From NCBI GenBank assembly GCA_963578655.1, contig CAUZEB010000048.1, positions 1 to 11,564 on the forward strand: DNA of 11,564 bases, in the 5' to 3' direction. Made by a program: the position numbers and the translations under genes. Of this stretch, positions 1 to 7,117 are shown one piece after another. Positions within the stretch are counted from its first letter, which is position 1. Every line of letters starts with the position of its first letter. This stretch comes from CAUZEB01 sp963578655 (lineage in GTDB: Bacteria > Chloroflexota > Dehalococcoidia > Lucifugimonadales > CAUZEB01). The notes beneath the pieces are model-generated. The model saw only the letters and a list, made by a program, of their open reading frames with translations, was not told the DNA's origin and ran no database searches.

Positions 1-434
1 TGGTGTTGTCAGCAGTGGGTTTGCTAATCCTGTCTTATTTAAATGAACAGTCTTCTGTTGTTCTGGTGATCTTTGGTATGGTTATTAATATGAGTGGAAC
101 AGGAATATTATATCCACCCAATAATTCTTCAATACTTAGTACCGTAGACGAAGCTCAATACGGTGTTATGGCTGGGTTTGTGAACCTTTTCCGTAACGTT
201 GGTAACATAATGGGCGTGGTTTTAACAACCTTGATAGTCACGTCAGTTATGGATTCAATGGGAGTTGTCCCCAGTTTGGCAGCAATTTCAGGGAATGCTG
301 ACGTCGGTGTAGGAGATGCTTTTGTGAGGGGAATGCAAGTAGCCTATAGGGTCTTGGCAGGATTAATTGCTGCAGCCATATTAGCTTCTGCTCTGGACTA
401 CTTCTCATTAAAAGTAAAAATGCGTCTGGTGTAG
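1..434 (+). CDS. MFS transporter, DHA2 (EmrB/QacA-like) drug:H+ antiporter family, C-terminal part
   Basis: Partial gene: the reading frame is open from the left edge (first complete codon at 3) to TAG at 432-434, giving about 143 C-terminal residues. The protein is strongly hydrophobic with four likely membrane helices. The stretch GTGILYPPNNSSI followed by a G-x-x-AGFVNLFRNVGN-x-MGVVL segment is the signature seen around TM11-13 of 14-helix DHA2 exporters (family knowledge). It ends with a short basic cytoplasmic tail (SLKVKMRLV). The role is probably proton-driven export of a small molecule across the inner membrane, but the substrate is unknown. Adjacency to the epimerase at 579 could suggest traffic of a pathway compound; the 144-bp gap and a separate promoter candidate argue against tight co-transcription. 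The GTG at 3 is not a real start. Confidence 0.82.
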   Translation, partial: VLSAVGLLILSYLNEQSSVVLVIFGMVINMSGTGILYPPNNSSILSTVDEAQYGVMAGFVNLFRNVGNIMGVVLTTLIVTSVMDSMGVVPSLAAISGNADVGVGDAFVRGMQVAYRVLAGLIAAAILASALDYFSLKVKMRLV

Positions 435-527
435 AACCATGTTGTTCAAGATCATTGAAAACGGACGTCAGTAATGATATCAGGAATACGTTACTCTTAG
501 GCATAACCTGAAAATTGCATCAATTGG

Positions 528-558
528 TTGAAAATAATGGAATTAATTTAGTTATATT
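528..558 (+). promoter_or_regulatory. Candidate sigma70 promoter for the epimerase gene
   Basis: TTGAAA (528-533) and TATATT (553-558) are each one base from consensus, with a long 19-nt spacer; reading TTATAT at 552-557 as the -10 gives 18 nt. Transcription would begin near 565, leaving a very short leader that still carries the GGGAG ribosome site at 568-572. The surrounding sequence is very AT-rich, so a chance match is possible. Confidence 0.3.
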
Positions 559-578
559 AATCTAATTGGGAGAATATA

Positions 579-1496
579 TTGTCGAACAAGAAAATATTGA
601 TAACCGGTGCGTCAGGCTACGTAGCAGCTCAATTAATTCCAGCGTTGAAAGAGAAATACGAATTAATATTACTTGATCTACAGAGTAAGTCACTTGACAT
701 ACCTAATGTGCCGAAAGTCCAGACTGTCGATTTAACCGAGCTATCCAGAGATAAGTACGAACATTTCTTTAGGGATGTAGATTGTGTCATACACCTTTCT
801 TATAAGAGAAGAAAAGGTTTAGGCTTAGATGATTTCTTCGTAGAAAAAGAAAACGTTAATATGGCCTACAACGTATTTCGCAGCGCTCTTGAAAACAAAG
901 TCCCAAGAGTGGTTATGGCCAGTTCAAACCATGCTGCCGACTGGTACGAACATAATTTGATACATAAAAAGGAAATGGATATGGTTGAACCGTACTCATT
1001 AGCATTATCTGACAATTTCTACGGATGGGCTAAGGCGACTTATGAACATATGGGTTTTCTATTTGCAAATGGTGTAGTGGATTTCAACAGCGGAGACGGC
1101 AGGGAATCGCACATAAAACCTCAACATAATAGTCAAAGCGTTGAAGTTGTAATGATTAGGATAGGGGCTCCTAGGGAATTAAGATTATCCCAATACATGG
1201 GGGATTTGGCTGAATTCAAAAGAGACTTAGGTGCTTATTTGAGCCCGCGCGACATGTGTCAGCTTGTTATTAAAAGCATAGAGACACCCGATATAAGGAA
1301 CGAATATGGCATTCCTTGGCTAGTTGTGTATGGCATCAGCGATAATACCCGGGCTTTCTGGTCTCTAGGTAGTGCCAGAAGAGTGTTAGGTTACAATCCT
1401 GAAGACGATTCAGAAGTTAAATTTGCATCTGAAATACATCAAGCTTTCTCCGGTGCTTCGTACCTAGATAAAAAAGGGAAGCTGGGAAGCCTTTAA
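579..1496 (+). CDS. NAD-dependent epimerase/dehydratase, uronate dehydrogenase-like (extended SDR)
   Basis: A 305-residue extended short-chain dehydrogenase. The N-terminal Rossmann motif TGASGYVA (residues 9-16) binds NAD(P); its third glycine is Ala16. The catalytic triad region is visible as MASSNHAADWY (Ser115/Ser116) and Y148-x-x-x-K152 (YGWAK). The ASSNH element and the later YLSPRDMCQL segment resemble uronate dehydrogenases (Udh), which oxidise hexuronates to aldarolactones, but the protein is about 40 residues longer than typical Udh. The substrate may therefore differ. Likely cytoplasmic; no signal peptide. The start is TTG at 579, supported by GGGAG at 568-572 with 6-nt spacing and by the conserved KILITGASG start of the fold directly after it. 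It stands alone, convergent with the TPP enzyme across a 60-bp gap with no obvious terminator hairpin. Confidence 0.85.
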   Translation: MSNKKILITGASGYVAAQLIPALKEKYELILLDLQSKSLDIPNVPKVQTVDLTELSRDKYEHFFRDVDCVIHLSYKRRKGLGLDDFFVEKENVNMAYNVFRSALENKVPRVVMASSNHAADWYEHNLIHKKEMDMVEPYSLALSDNFYGWAKATYEHMGFLFANGVVDFNSGDGRESHIKPQHNSQSVEVVMIRIGAPRELRLSQYMGDLAEFKRDLGAYLSPRDMCQLVIKSIETPDIRNEYGIPWLVVYGISDNTRAFWSLGSARRVLGYNPEDDSEVKFASEIHQAFSGASYLDKKGKLGSL

Positions 1497-1556
1497 TGGC
1501 CCACAGTGAGCAACTTGAACATCTATCTTATTAACTTTCAACTAAGGTCCATCATA

Positions 1557-3194
1557 TCACCAGAACTTTGGTACGTTTCCCTCTTCTTTCGTCATCATTT
1601 CTAGCACTGCTGGTTGACCATTTGCATTGGCATCTAACCCACGTCGGATAGCCGGCCCAATCTGATCAGGATTTGTGATCCTTTCCGCATATGCGCCCAA
1701 TCCTTCAGAAACCTTAGAGTAGTCGCCACCTAGCTTATTACTCCCCCATTTTTCTGCCGCAAACGGGAAATGGTCGTGATAACCGGTCATAACGCCATTG
1801 TTCAATATTATCGTTAGGATTGGAATATTCGACCTTGAAGCTGTTTCGATATCCATACCAGCCATTCCGAATGCTGCATCTCCCATAAAATTGATTACGT
1901 GTTTATCTGGTGCTGCTAGTTTCGCCCCCATAGCCAGGCCTAGCCCGTATCCTAACTGCGTGGATTTCCCCCATCCAATATAACTTCTCGGTTTCACGGA
2001 CTCCCAAAACGGAACAATTTGATCCCTAGGATAACCAGAATCATGTGTAACTATCGTGTCTGCAACATTGACGGATTTTGCTAATTCTGTAAATACTCTG
2101 TATGGACTAATGGGAATTTCGTCCGAATTCAATCTGTGATTCCATATTTCCATAAATTGAGATTTGACCTTAGCGATTTCATCGATCACACCTCGCGTGT
2201 CCGCCCTACCTTGGTCACCAATTTGGCGTTTAACTTCATCAATAACCTGTCTGATAACTAATTTAGCATCACCAATTGCTCCAAAATCGATAGAATAGTC
2301 TTTATTTAGATCTTCGGCACAGTTGGTTATTTGTGCGAGGATTACATCGTTCGGCATGGGTGCATTGAAGTTAGAAATCGTAAAACTAGTACCAATTCCT
2401 AGCACAAAGTCAGTTTTGTCAAGAAAATGACTGGCCATTAGTGTGCTCGAATTAGCAGCCGTCCCGAGCGCTAATCTGTGGTTTTCAGGAAATGCGCTTT
2501 TACCGGCTAGGGTAGTCATAACAGGGATATTGGATAGTTCTGCGAGTTCTATTAACTCGTCTGATGCCTCCGCGTATAGCACACCCTGGCCTATGTTCAT
2601 TACCGGGTTTGACGATTTTAACAGCGCTGTAACTAAGTCTGACACATCTCGAGGTGACGCTTCTGATCTAAATACTTTGACCGGTTTGTAGTGCAAAGGG
2701 CCTGGATATTCAGTTAGGGCCACGTCTCGTGGTATTTCTAATAAGACTGGCCCCGGCCGTCCGTGTTTTAATTGGCTAAATGCCATTCTCATTAACTCTG
2801 GTATTCTTTCAACCATGTTAATAACTGCACTGTATTTCGTGACGCCTTGATAGTTTGGAACTGATTCAAAATTTGGGCGGACATTCATCCTGTCTAGAGG
2901 CTGCCCGCCAGGTAGTAATAAAATGGGAACAGAGTCAGCGAAAGCTTGAGCAACACCGCCGTAAGCGTTTTCTGCGCCCGGACCTGTTTGCATGGTAAAG
3001 GCTCCGATCTTATTCCCATTGTTGATTCTACTATATCCATCCGCCATATTGACTCCAGCGCGTTCTTGACGTGTGAGTATAGGTCGTATGTCCGCTTTTG
3101 CGGCTTTGTCAATTAATGTTTGAGCGGGAAAGCACGCTAGCCAGTCTACCTGCTCGATCTTTAATATTTTAGCTATAATATCGTCGCCGTTCAT
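1557..3194 (-). CDS. Thiamine pyrophosphate-dependent enzyme (acetolactate synthase / benzoylformate decarboxylase-like)
   Basis: A full-length 545-residue TPP enzyme with the usual three domains. The N-terminal Pyr domain carries TRQERAGVNMADGYSR with catalytic Glu44, then QTGPGAENAYGGVAQAFADSVPI. The central domain (about 190-330) is Rossmann-like. The C-terminal PP domain carries GDAAFGMAGMDIETA (Gly438-Asp439) ending in N465-N466, the TPP/Mg2+-binding GDG-x(~25)-NN motif in its GDA form. Family members decarboxylate 2-oxo acids and either release an aldehyde or ligate it to an acceptor; oxalyl-CoA decarboxylase and sulfoacetaldehyde acetyltransferase are relatives. There is no neighbouring small regulatory subunit, so biosynthetic acetolactate synthase is unlikely. 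ATG at 3194 has AGGAG five nt upstream (3204-3200). It follows the NHL gene by 92 bp in the same direction, with no convincing promoter between, so co-transcription is likely. Confidence 0.88.
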   Translation of the reverse strand: MNGDDIIAKILKIEQVDWLACFPAQTLIDKAAKADIRPILTRQERAGVNMADGYSRINNGNKIGAFTMQTGPGAENAYGGVAQAFADSVPILLLPGGQPLDRMNVRPNFESVPNYQGVTKYSAVINMVERIPELMRMAFSQLKHGRPGPVLLEIPRDVALTEYPGPLHYKPVKVFRSEASPRDVSDLVTALLKSSNPVMNIGQGVLYAEASDELIELAELSNIPVMTTLAGKSAFPENHRLALGTAANSSTLMASHFLDKTDFVLGIGTSFTISNFNAPMPNDVILAQITNCAEDLNKDYSIDFGAIGDAKLVIRQVIDEVKRQIGDQGRADTRGVIDEIAKVKSQFMEIWNHRLNSDEIPISPYRVFTELAKSVNVADTIVTHDSGYPRDQIVPFWESVKPRSYIGWGKSTQLGYGLGLAMGAKLAAPDKHVINFMGDAAFGMAGMDIETASRSNIPILTIILNNGVMTGYHDHFPFAAEKWGSNKLGGDYSKVSEGLGAYAERITNPDQIGPAIRRGLDANANGQPAVLEMMTKEEGNVPKFW

Positions 3195-3286
3195 AAATTC
3201 TCCTAATGTATATGAATATTGAAATAAGGATTATGGTTGTAGTCCAAGTTTGACATCCTCGCCTTTATTTGAGGACACATGGTTAT

Positions 3287-4177
3287 CTACTTTTGACGAA
3301 TGAATTTTTGAATCCGTCTGCCTTCGAGAACTTCTCCAATATAAAGGTCTCCATGGGAGTCGATAGCAACCCCATGGGGTGCAACGAATTGGCCAGGGTT
3401 ATGGCTTTTTTCTCCTCCCCAGCGCGAAACAACGTTCCAGTTTTGGTCGAGTATAGTCATTCGATGGCCTAGTTCTGCAATATAAAGTTCACTGTTAGGG
3501 CCCACACATACATCGGTAGGTTGCAATAACTCTGATATAAGGCCTTCGAAGTCACCATCTTGGGTGAACACCTGTATCCTGTTATTTTCTCTGTCGCAGA
3601 CCAGCACTAAGCCATCGTTATCGAGACAAATACCGTGTGGCAGATGGAATTGTCCGGGGTTAATCTTACCAGCGGTTCCCCATGACAACATATGACTGCC
3701 AGTGGGACTGTATTTATGTACTCTAGCATTACCATAGCCATCGGAAACGAAAATATAGCCTTCCTCGTTCACTGCTATACCTGTTGGTAGATTGAAAGGG
3801 CCTGCGACTCGCTTGACAATTTTTTCGTCTAGATCGTATCCAGTGTTTGAAGGCTTACCAAGGGTACCCAAAGTTAAAGTCAATTTGCCATCTGGGCTGT
3901 ATTTATGGACGACATGAGCGTCGCGATCTGCTAGATAAATATTTCCATCCGGACCAATATGGATACCATGGGGATTAGAGAAATTTGCATCCCAAGCTGT
4001 TAAAAAATTACCTTGTCTATCAAGTATCATTACTTGATGGTCACTCCGGTTGAATATATAGACTTTATCTTCCTGGTCAACCGCGACTCCTGCCACCTGA
4101 TTAAATTCATGCCCATTGGGGAGGGTGCCCCAATCTGACGCTATTTCATATATATATGCACCACTACCATAGGACAT
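3287..4177 (-). CDS. NHL-repeat six-bladed beta-propeller protein (PAL/SMP-30-like)
   Basis: A beta-propeller built from six NHL-type repeats. Numbered from the start chosen here, the blades begin near residues 28, 69, 131, 180, 220 and 267, with pattern P-x-G-h-x-h-x-x-x-G-x-h-Y-h-x-D-x-x-x-x-R-h-x-x-F/Y. Similar proteins are often labelled peptidyl-alpha-hydroxyglycine alpha-amidating lyase-like, but that activity is not shown for bacterial members; a lactonase/hydratase or a binding role is as likely. No signal peptide, so probably cytoplasmic. An upstream ATG at 4225 is in frame, but only the ATG at 4177 has a strong Shine-Dalgarno (AGGAGGT, 4193-4187), and the encoded start MSYGSGAYIYE fits the family. 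The longer version adds 16 residues without conservation. Length from 4177 is 296 aa. A promoter with an embedded dyad lies just upstream, and the TPP gene follows. Confidence 0.82.
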   Translation of the reverse strand: MSYGSGAYIYEIASDWGTLPNGHEFNQVAGVAVDQEDKVYIFNRSDHQVMILDRQGNFLTAWDANFSNPHGIHIGPDGNIYLADRDAHVVHKYSPDGKLTLTLGTLGKPSNTGYDLDEKIVKRVAGPFNLPTGIAVNEEGYIFVSDGYGNARVHKYSPTGSHMLSWGTAGKINPGQFHLPHGICLDNDGLVLVCDRENNRIQVFTQDGDFEGLISELLQPTDVCVGPNSELYIAELGHRMTILDQNWNVVSRWGGEKSHNPGQFVAPHGVAIDSHGDLYIGEVLEGRRIQKFIRQK

Positions 4178-4186
4178 GACGACATG

Positions 4187-4193
4187 ACCTCCT
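4187..4193 (-). promoter_or_regulatory. Shine-Dalgarno that decides the NHL gene start
   Basis: On the minus strand AGGAGGT occupies 4193-4187, ten nt before ATG 4177-4175. The alternative upstream ATG (4225-4223) is preceded only by AT-rich sequence without purine-rich complementarity to 16S rRNA. A further ATG at 4185 is out of frame. Confidence 0.7.
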
Positions 4194-4242
4194 AGCCAAT
4201 TACTATTTAATGAAATCTGACACATTGAGTTTAATATGAATT

Positions 4243-4271
4243 AATATAAGGGTCACCGAACCTTCGGTCAA
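4243..4271 (-). promoter_or_regulatory. Promoter of the NHL-TPP unit with embedded operator-like dyad
   Basis: Minus-strand TTGACC (4271-4266), an exact 17-nt spacer, and TATATT (4248-4243); both hexamers are 5/6 to sigma70 consensus. The predicted start is near 4236, giving a leader of about 58 nt to the ATG at 4177. A perfect inverted repeat, ACCGAA-GG-TTCGGT on the minus strand (4268-4255), overlaps the last three bases of the -35 and fills most of the spacer, where a bound repressor or MerR-type activator would act. No regulator gene lies in the window. Confidence 0.5.
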
Positions 4272-4361
4272 GTTAATCACTATAGTAGACCTATTTGGAA
4301 GGGTTGTATGAGAATCGTACTAGAAACATTTAGTTTTGTACGGACTCACGTCATTACTCAT

Positions 4362-5867
4362 CTAAATCGTTCTGTTTAAAAACTGCATGATATCTTGTCC
4401 TGCACTGTATCCTGCAATTTTCCCAAATACCGACCCAGACATGAGGCCGGCCCCTCCAGGATAGTTATTGTAAAATAGACCACCAATTAGCTCCCCTGCT
4501 GCATAAAGTCCTGGTAGTGGATTTTCCTCCGTATCGAGCACTTGAGCACGATTATTTATCTTTAATCCTCCAAATGTAAAGGTGATACCGCATGTGACCG
4601 CATAACCAAGATATGGAGGTTTATCTATAGGCAAGGCCCAGTTGCTCTTAGGTGGGTGAATCCCCGAAGTACCCTTACCATCAAGAATAGTGGGGTCGAA
4701 AGTTTTCTCGTTGATAGCTTGGTTGAAGGTACGCACGGTTTCTATAAGCCCCTCTTTTCCTATACCCAGCCCGTCAGCTAGATCTTCAACAGTTTGCGCC
4801 TTTATAACTGACGTTTGAGGAATATGATACTCATCTCTCAGAAGATGTTTTGTTTTGTCGTCAAATATCTGAAATGCTACCCTCTGGGGTTGGTTTAGTA
4901 TTTCCTTACCATATTTTGCGTAGGTATAATTTCTAAAGTCGGCTCCCTCATCAACGAATCTTTCCCCCTTCACGTTAACAATTATTCCAAATGGGTATGA
5001 GTGCTTTTGGAAAAGGTCAGCTATATTCCTGTCACCGTACGGAGGGGCGTTCAAATCCCATGCCACGGAGTGACATCCACTCCAATGTCCATATGACATA
5101 GCACCTATATCTAATGCCATCCTTATCCCGTCACCGGTATTAAACTGAGTACCTCTTACTTTAGCTAATTCCCAACCAGGGCCAAGATAACGTGTACGCA
5201 TTTCGGCATTAGATTCAAAGCCTCCACATGCCAAGATAACTGCATTAGTTCCGATATCTCTGTAGCCATTGTCGTCTTTTGTTGTCACACCTATGATTCG
5301 CCCAGTATTGTTTTGAATCAGGCTGGTGGCTTTAGTTTGATACAGTATCCCGACTCCTGCTCTTTTGGCCAAATCGAAGCAGCGATCTGATAATCCCTGT
5401 CCTCCTCCTACAGCTTCCACTATAAGACCACCCCAAAACTTCATCACTCCATCGATCTTGAAGGCCTGCCGACCGTATGCTAATATCCATTTCTGTCCTC
5501 TTTCACTTAACCATTTCATTGTCGGGTAGGAATTTGAAGTTAGTTGTTGAATCAGCGTTGGATCAGAGAGCCCTTCTGTGACTCTCATAACATCCTCGTA
5601 GAATTGGCCGTACGGGTACGTGCCGACGTCTATACATTCCTGCTCTGAAGCTGTTATTGAGGGGATAAGATCTATAATATCATTTATACCATCATAGGCA
5701 AATCTGAAGAGGCCGCCAGTGAAATAGGAATTTCCACCCCTAAGGTGCTCTGGAGCCTTTTCCAGCAGTGTTACCGTTGCTCCGGTTTCAGATGCGGCCA
5801 GTGCTGCGCAGAGAGCTGCATTGCCTCCGCCAACTATAATGACATCACTAATTTGATCGAGTCTCAT
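4362..5867 (-). CDS. FAD-dependent dehydrogenase, tricarballylate dehydrogenase (TcuA)/fumarate reductase flavoprotein-like
   Basis: A full-length 501-residue flavoprotein of the FAD_binding_2 family (succinate dehydrogenase/fumarate reductase flavoprotein, 3-ketosteroid dehydrogenase and TcuA relatives). The N-terminal dinucleotide fold reads DVIIVGGGNAALCAAL, with Glu36 at the end of beta-2 for the FAD ribose and RGGNSYFTGG at 43-52. A second FAD-contact block near the C-terminus reads PGLYAAGE...YPGGAGLMSGSVFGKIAG. The RGGNS element and the overall length match TcuA best. Such enzymes oxidise or reduce C-C bonds alpha to a carboxylate or ketone. No twin-arginine or Sec signal, so it is probably cytoplasmic. 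No partner iron-sulfur/cytochrome TcuB or FrdB is encoded here, so the electron acceptor is unknown. ATG 5867 has GGAG at 5879-5876. It is divergent from the hydroxyacid dehydrogenase (234 bp) and upstream of NHL, which has its own promoter. Confidence 0.87.
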   Translation of the reverse strand: MRLDQISDVIIVGGGNAALCAALAASETGATVTLLEKAPEHLRGGNSYFTGGLFRFAYDGINDIIDLIPSITASEQECIDVGTYPYGQFYEDVMRVTEGLSDPTLIQQLTSNSYPTMKWLSERGQKWILAYGRQAFKIDGVMKFWGGLIVEAVGGGQGLSDRCFDLAKRAGVGILYQTKATSLIQNNTGRIIGVTTKDDNGYRDIGTNAVILACGGFESNAEMRTRYLGPGWELAKVRGTQFNTGDGIRMALDIGAMSYGHWSGCHSVAWDLNAPPYGDRNIADLFQKHSYPFGIIVNVKGERFVDEGADFRNYTYAKYGKEILNQPQRVAFQIFDDKTKHLLRDEYHIPQTSVIKAQTVEDLADGLGIGKEGLIETVRTFNQAINEKTFDPTILDGKGTSGIHPPKSNWALPIDKPPYLGYAVTCGITFTFGGLKINNRAQVLDTEENPLPGLYAAGELIGGLFYNNYPGGAGLMSGSVFGKIAGYSAGQDIMQFLNRTI

Positions 5868-6022
5868 GAGCGTAACTCCGAGTTTTTGTTATCTCAACTA
5901 AGGGAGTAATAGCAGGTAACGGTATCCCATTTGAGGATTAGTGTAAAGAAAACGACGGTGAATATATTCATTTCGTAATATGGGTAATGGACAAGACGAA
6001 ACTGGGGTCAACCAATTAGTAC

Positions 6023-6052
6023 TTGCCTAAGGTTTAGTATAGATACTATTAT
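6023..6052 (+). promoter_or_regulatory. Candidate promoter for the hydroxyacid dehydrogenase gene, with spacer dyad
   Basis: TTGCCT (6023-6028, 4/6) and TATTAT (6047-6052, 5/6) with an 18-nt spacer. A perfect inverted repeat TAGTAT-AG-ATACTA (6035-6048) lies in the spacer and touches the -10. The predicted start near 6059 gives a leader of about 43 nt. The -35 is weak, which would fit an activator-dependent promoter. The region is the 234-bp divergent gap, so the site could affect both directions. Confidence 0.33.
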
Positions 6053-6101
6053 GAAACTTGCGCGCAAATGTGTAGTAATATTTTGCTAGGAGTCTGATGG
6101 T

Positions 6102-7064
6102 ATGAAAATACTTGTAGCAGATTTAGATTTAATAGATGAACAGTTCTCAATAGATCTTATAGATAGTTTTCCTGATGTCGATTTCATTTATACATCATCA
6201 ATAAAAGAACAGCTCATCCATATAAAGGATGCGGATGTCTATTTAGGATATCCGTCTAGAGAAGTCTTCTTGGCAGCGGAAAATCTTCGCTGGATCGCAT
6301 GTACTGGTACAGGCATTGACACACTCGTTTCAATACCTGAACTTGTTAACAGTGAGATTATACTCACAAATGCTCGTGGACCTCATGCAGAACCAATGGC
6401 CAATCACACTTTGGGAATGGTATTAGCTCTTGCTCATAGAATGAATGAGACGATGGCTGATCAAAAACGACATTGTTGGGATACTATGAAATATAATCGG
6501 AGAATAATTGAATTGGCCGGTAAGACGATGGGCATATTAGCCTTAGGAGATATAGGCAGAGCTATAGCCCGCAGGGCGAGCGCTTTTGGGCTTAAAGTCA
6601 TAGCTATTAACAAGACTGTAGTAGAACCTCCTCCACAAGGTGTAGAAGAGGTATGGGGTCTTCACAGACTCGATGATTTAATGAAATTGTCAGACTGGTT
6701 CGTCGTAACGGCTCCATTCACCAGCGAAACTCATGGCCTAATCGACAAGCGTAGGCTTCAACTTTTGAAGAAGGAATCTCGTATTATAGTCATTTCAAGA
6801 GGTGGGATTCTCAATGAAGATGATTTGATCGAAGCTCTAAGAACTAAATCTATTGCAGGAGCCGGATTAGACTCTACAGCTGTGGAACCATTACCTAGTG
6901 ATAGTCCATTGTGGGATATGAGTAATGTTATTATCAGCCCTCATATATCTGCACTTACACCTGAAATGTGGCAAGGGCGAAAGAACATATTCAAGGAAAA
7001 TCTAAGACGATTCATGAATGGTGAGCCGTTTATCTATGTTTGTGATAAGAAAGCTGGATATTAA
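6102..7064 (+). CDS. D-isomer-specific 2-hydroxyacid dehydrogenase
   Basis: A 320-residue member of the D-2-hydroxyacid dehydrogenase/phosphoglycerate dehydrogenase-like family, full length for the catalytic plus NAD-binding domains and without ACT or ASB domains. The nucleotide-binding segment is GKTMGILALGDIGRAIA (140-156). The catalytic triad is Arg233 (ISRGG), Glu262 (TAVEPLP) and His281 (ISPHISALTP). It reduces a 2-oxo acid to the D-2-hydroxy acid or the reverse, in the cytoplasm. Two oddities: Ala147 replaces the first glycine of GxGxxG, and the residues after beta-2 are Asn170-Lys171 instead of the acidic residue typical of NAD preference, so NADPH use is possible (inference). ATG 6102 has AGGAG at 6088-6092; an ATG at 6097 meets a stop after two codons. 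The amidohydrolase follows 53 bp downstream and is probably in the same operon. Confidence 0.88.
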   Translation: MKILVADLDLIDEQFSIDLIDSFPDVDFIYTSSIKEQLIHIKDADVYLGYPSREVFLAAENLRWIACTGTGIDTLVSIPELVNSEIILTNARGPHAEPMANHTLGMVLALAHRMNETMADQKRHCWDTMKYNRRIIELAGKTMGILALGDIGRAIARRASAFGLKVIAINKTVVEPPPQGVEEVWGLHRLDDLMKLSDWFVVTAPFTSETHGLIDKRRLQLLKKESRIIVISRGGILNEDDLIEALRTKSIAGAGLDSTAVEPLPSDSPLWDMSNVIISPHISALTPEMWQGRKNIFKENLRRFMNGEPFIYVCDKKAGY

Positions 7065-7117
7065 TAAATAAATCGATCAATAATGATTAATCGGACAAAC
7101 GGTAATTAGGGAGGTTC

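Noticed and set aside
247..504. 85-residue open frame on the minus strand over the MFS gene end
   Set aside because: Antisense to a clear membrane-protein frame, no family-like motifs and no ribosome site; a shadow frame.
1798..3112. Open frames antisense to or in another frame of the TPP enzyme (1798-1983, 2443-2691, 2894-3112)
   Set aside because: All lie inside a complete, motif-bearing gene and show no recognisable protein features.
3256..3275. Inverted repeat TCCTC/GAGGA between the NHL and TPP genes
   Set aside because: Only 5 bp with a 10-nt loop and no U-run; too weak to call a terminator, and co-transcription looks more likely.
3269..3472. 67-residue plus-strand frame over the NHL gene 3' end
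   Set aside because: Overlaps conserved NHL blades on the other strand; no independent support.
4316..4342. CGTAC/GTACG inverted repeat downstream of the flavoprotein gene
   Set aside because: 5-bp stem with a 17-nt loop and no U-run; not supported as a terminator.
5959..5970. Perfect palindrome TGAATATATTCA in the divergent gap, containing a minus-strand TATATT
   Set aside because: No acceptable -35 at 16-18 nt, and AT-only cores arise easily by chance; not called as the flavoprotein promoter.
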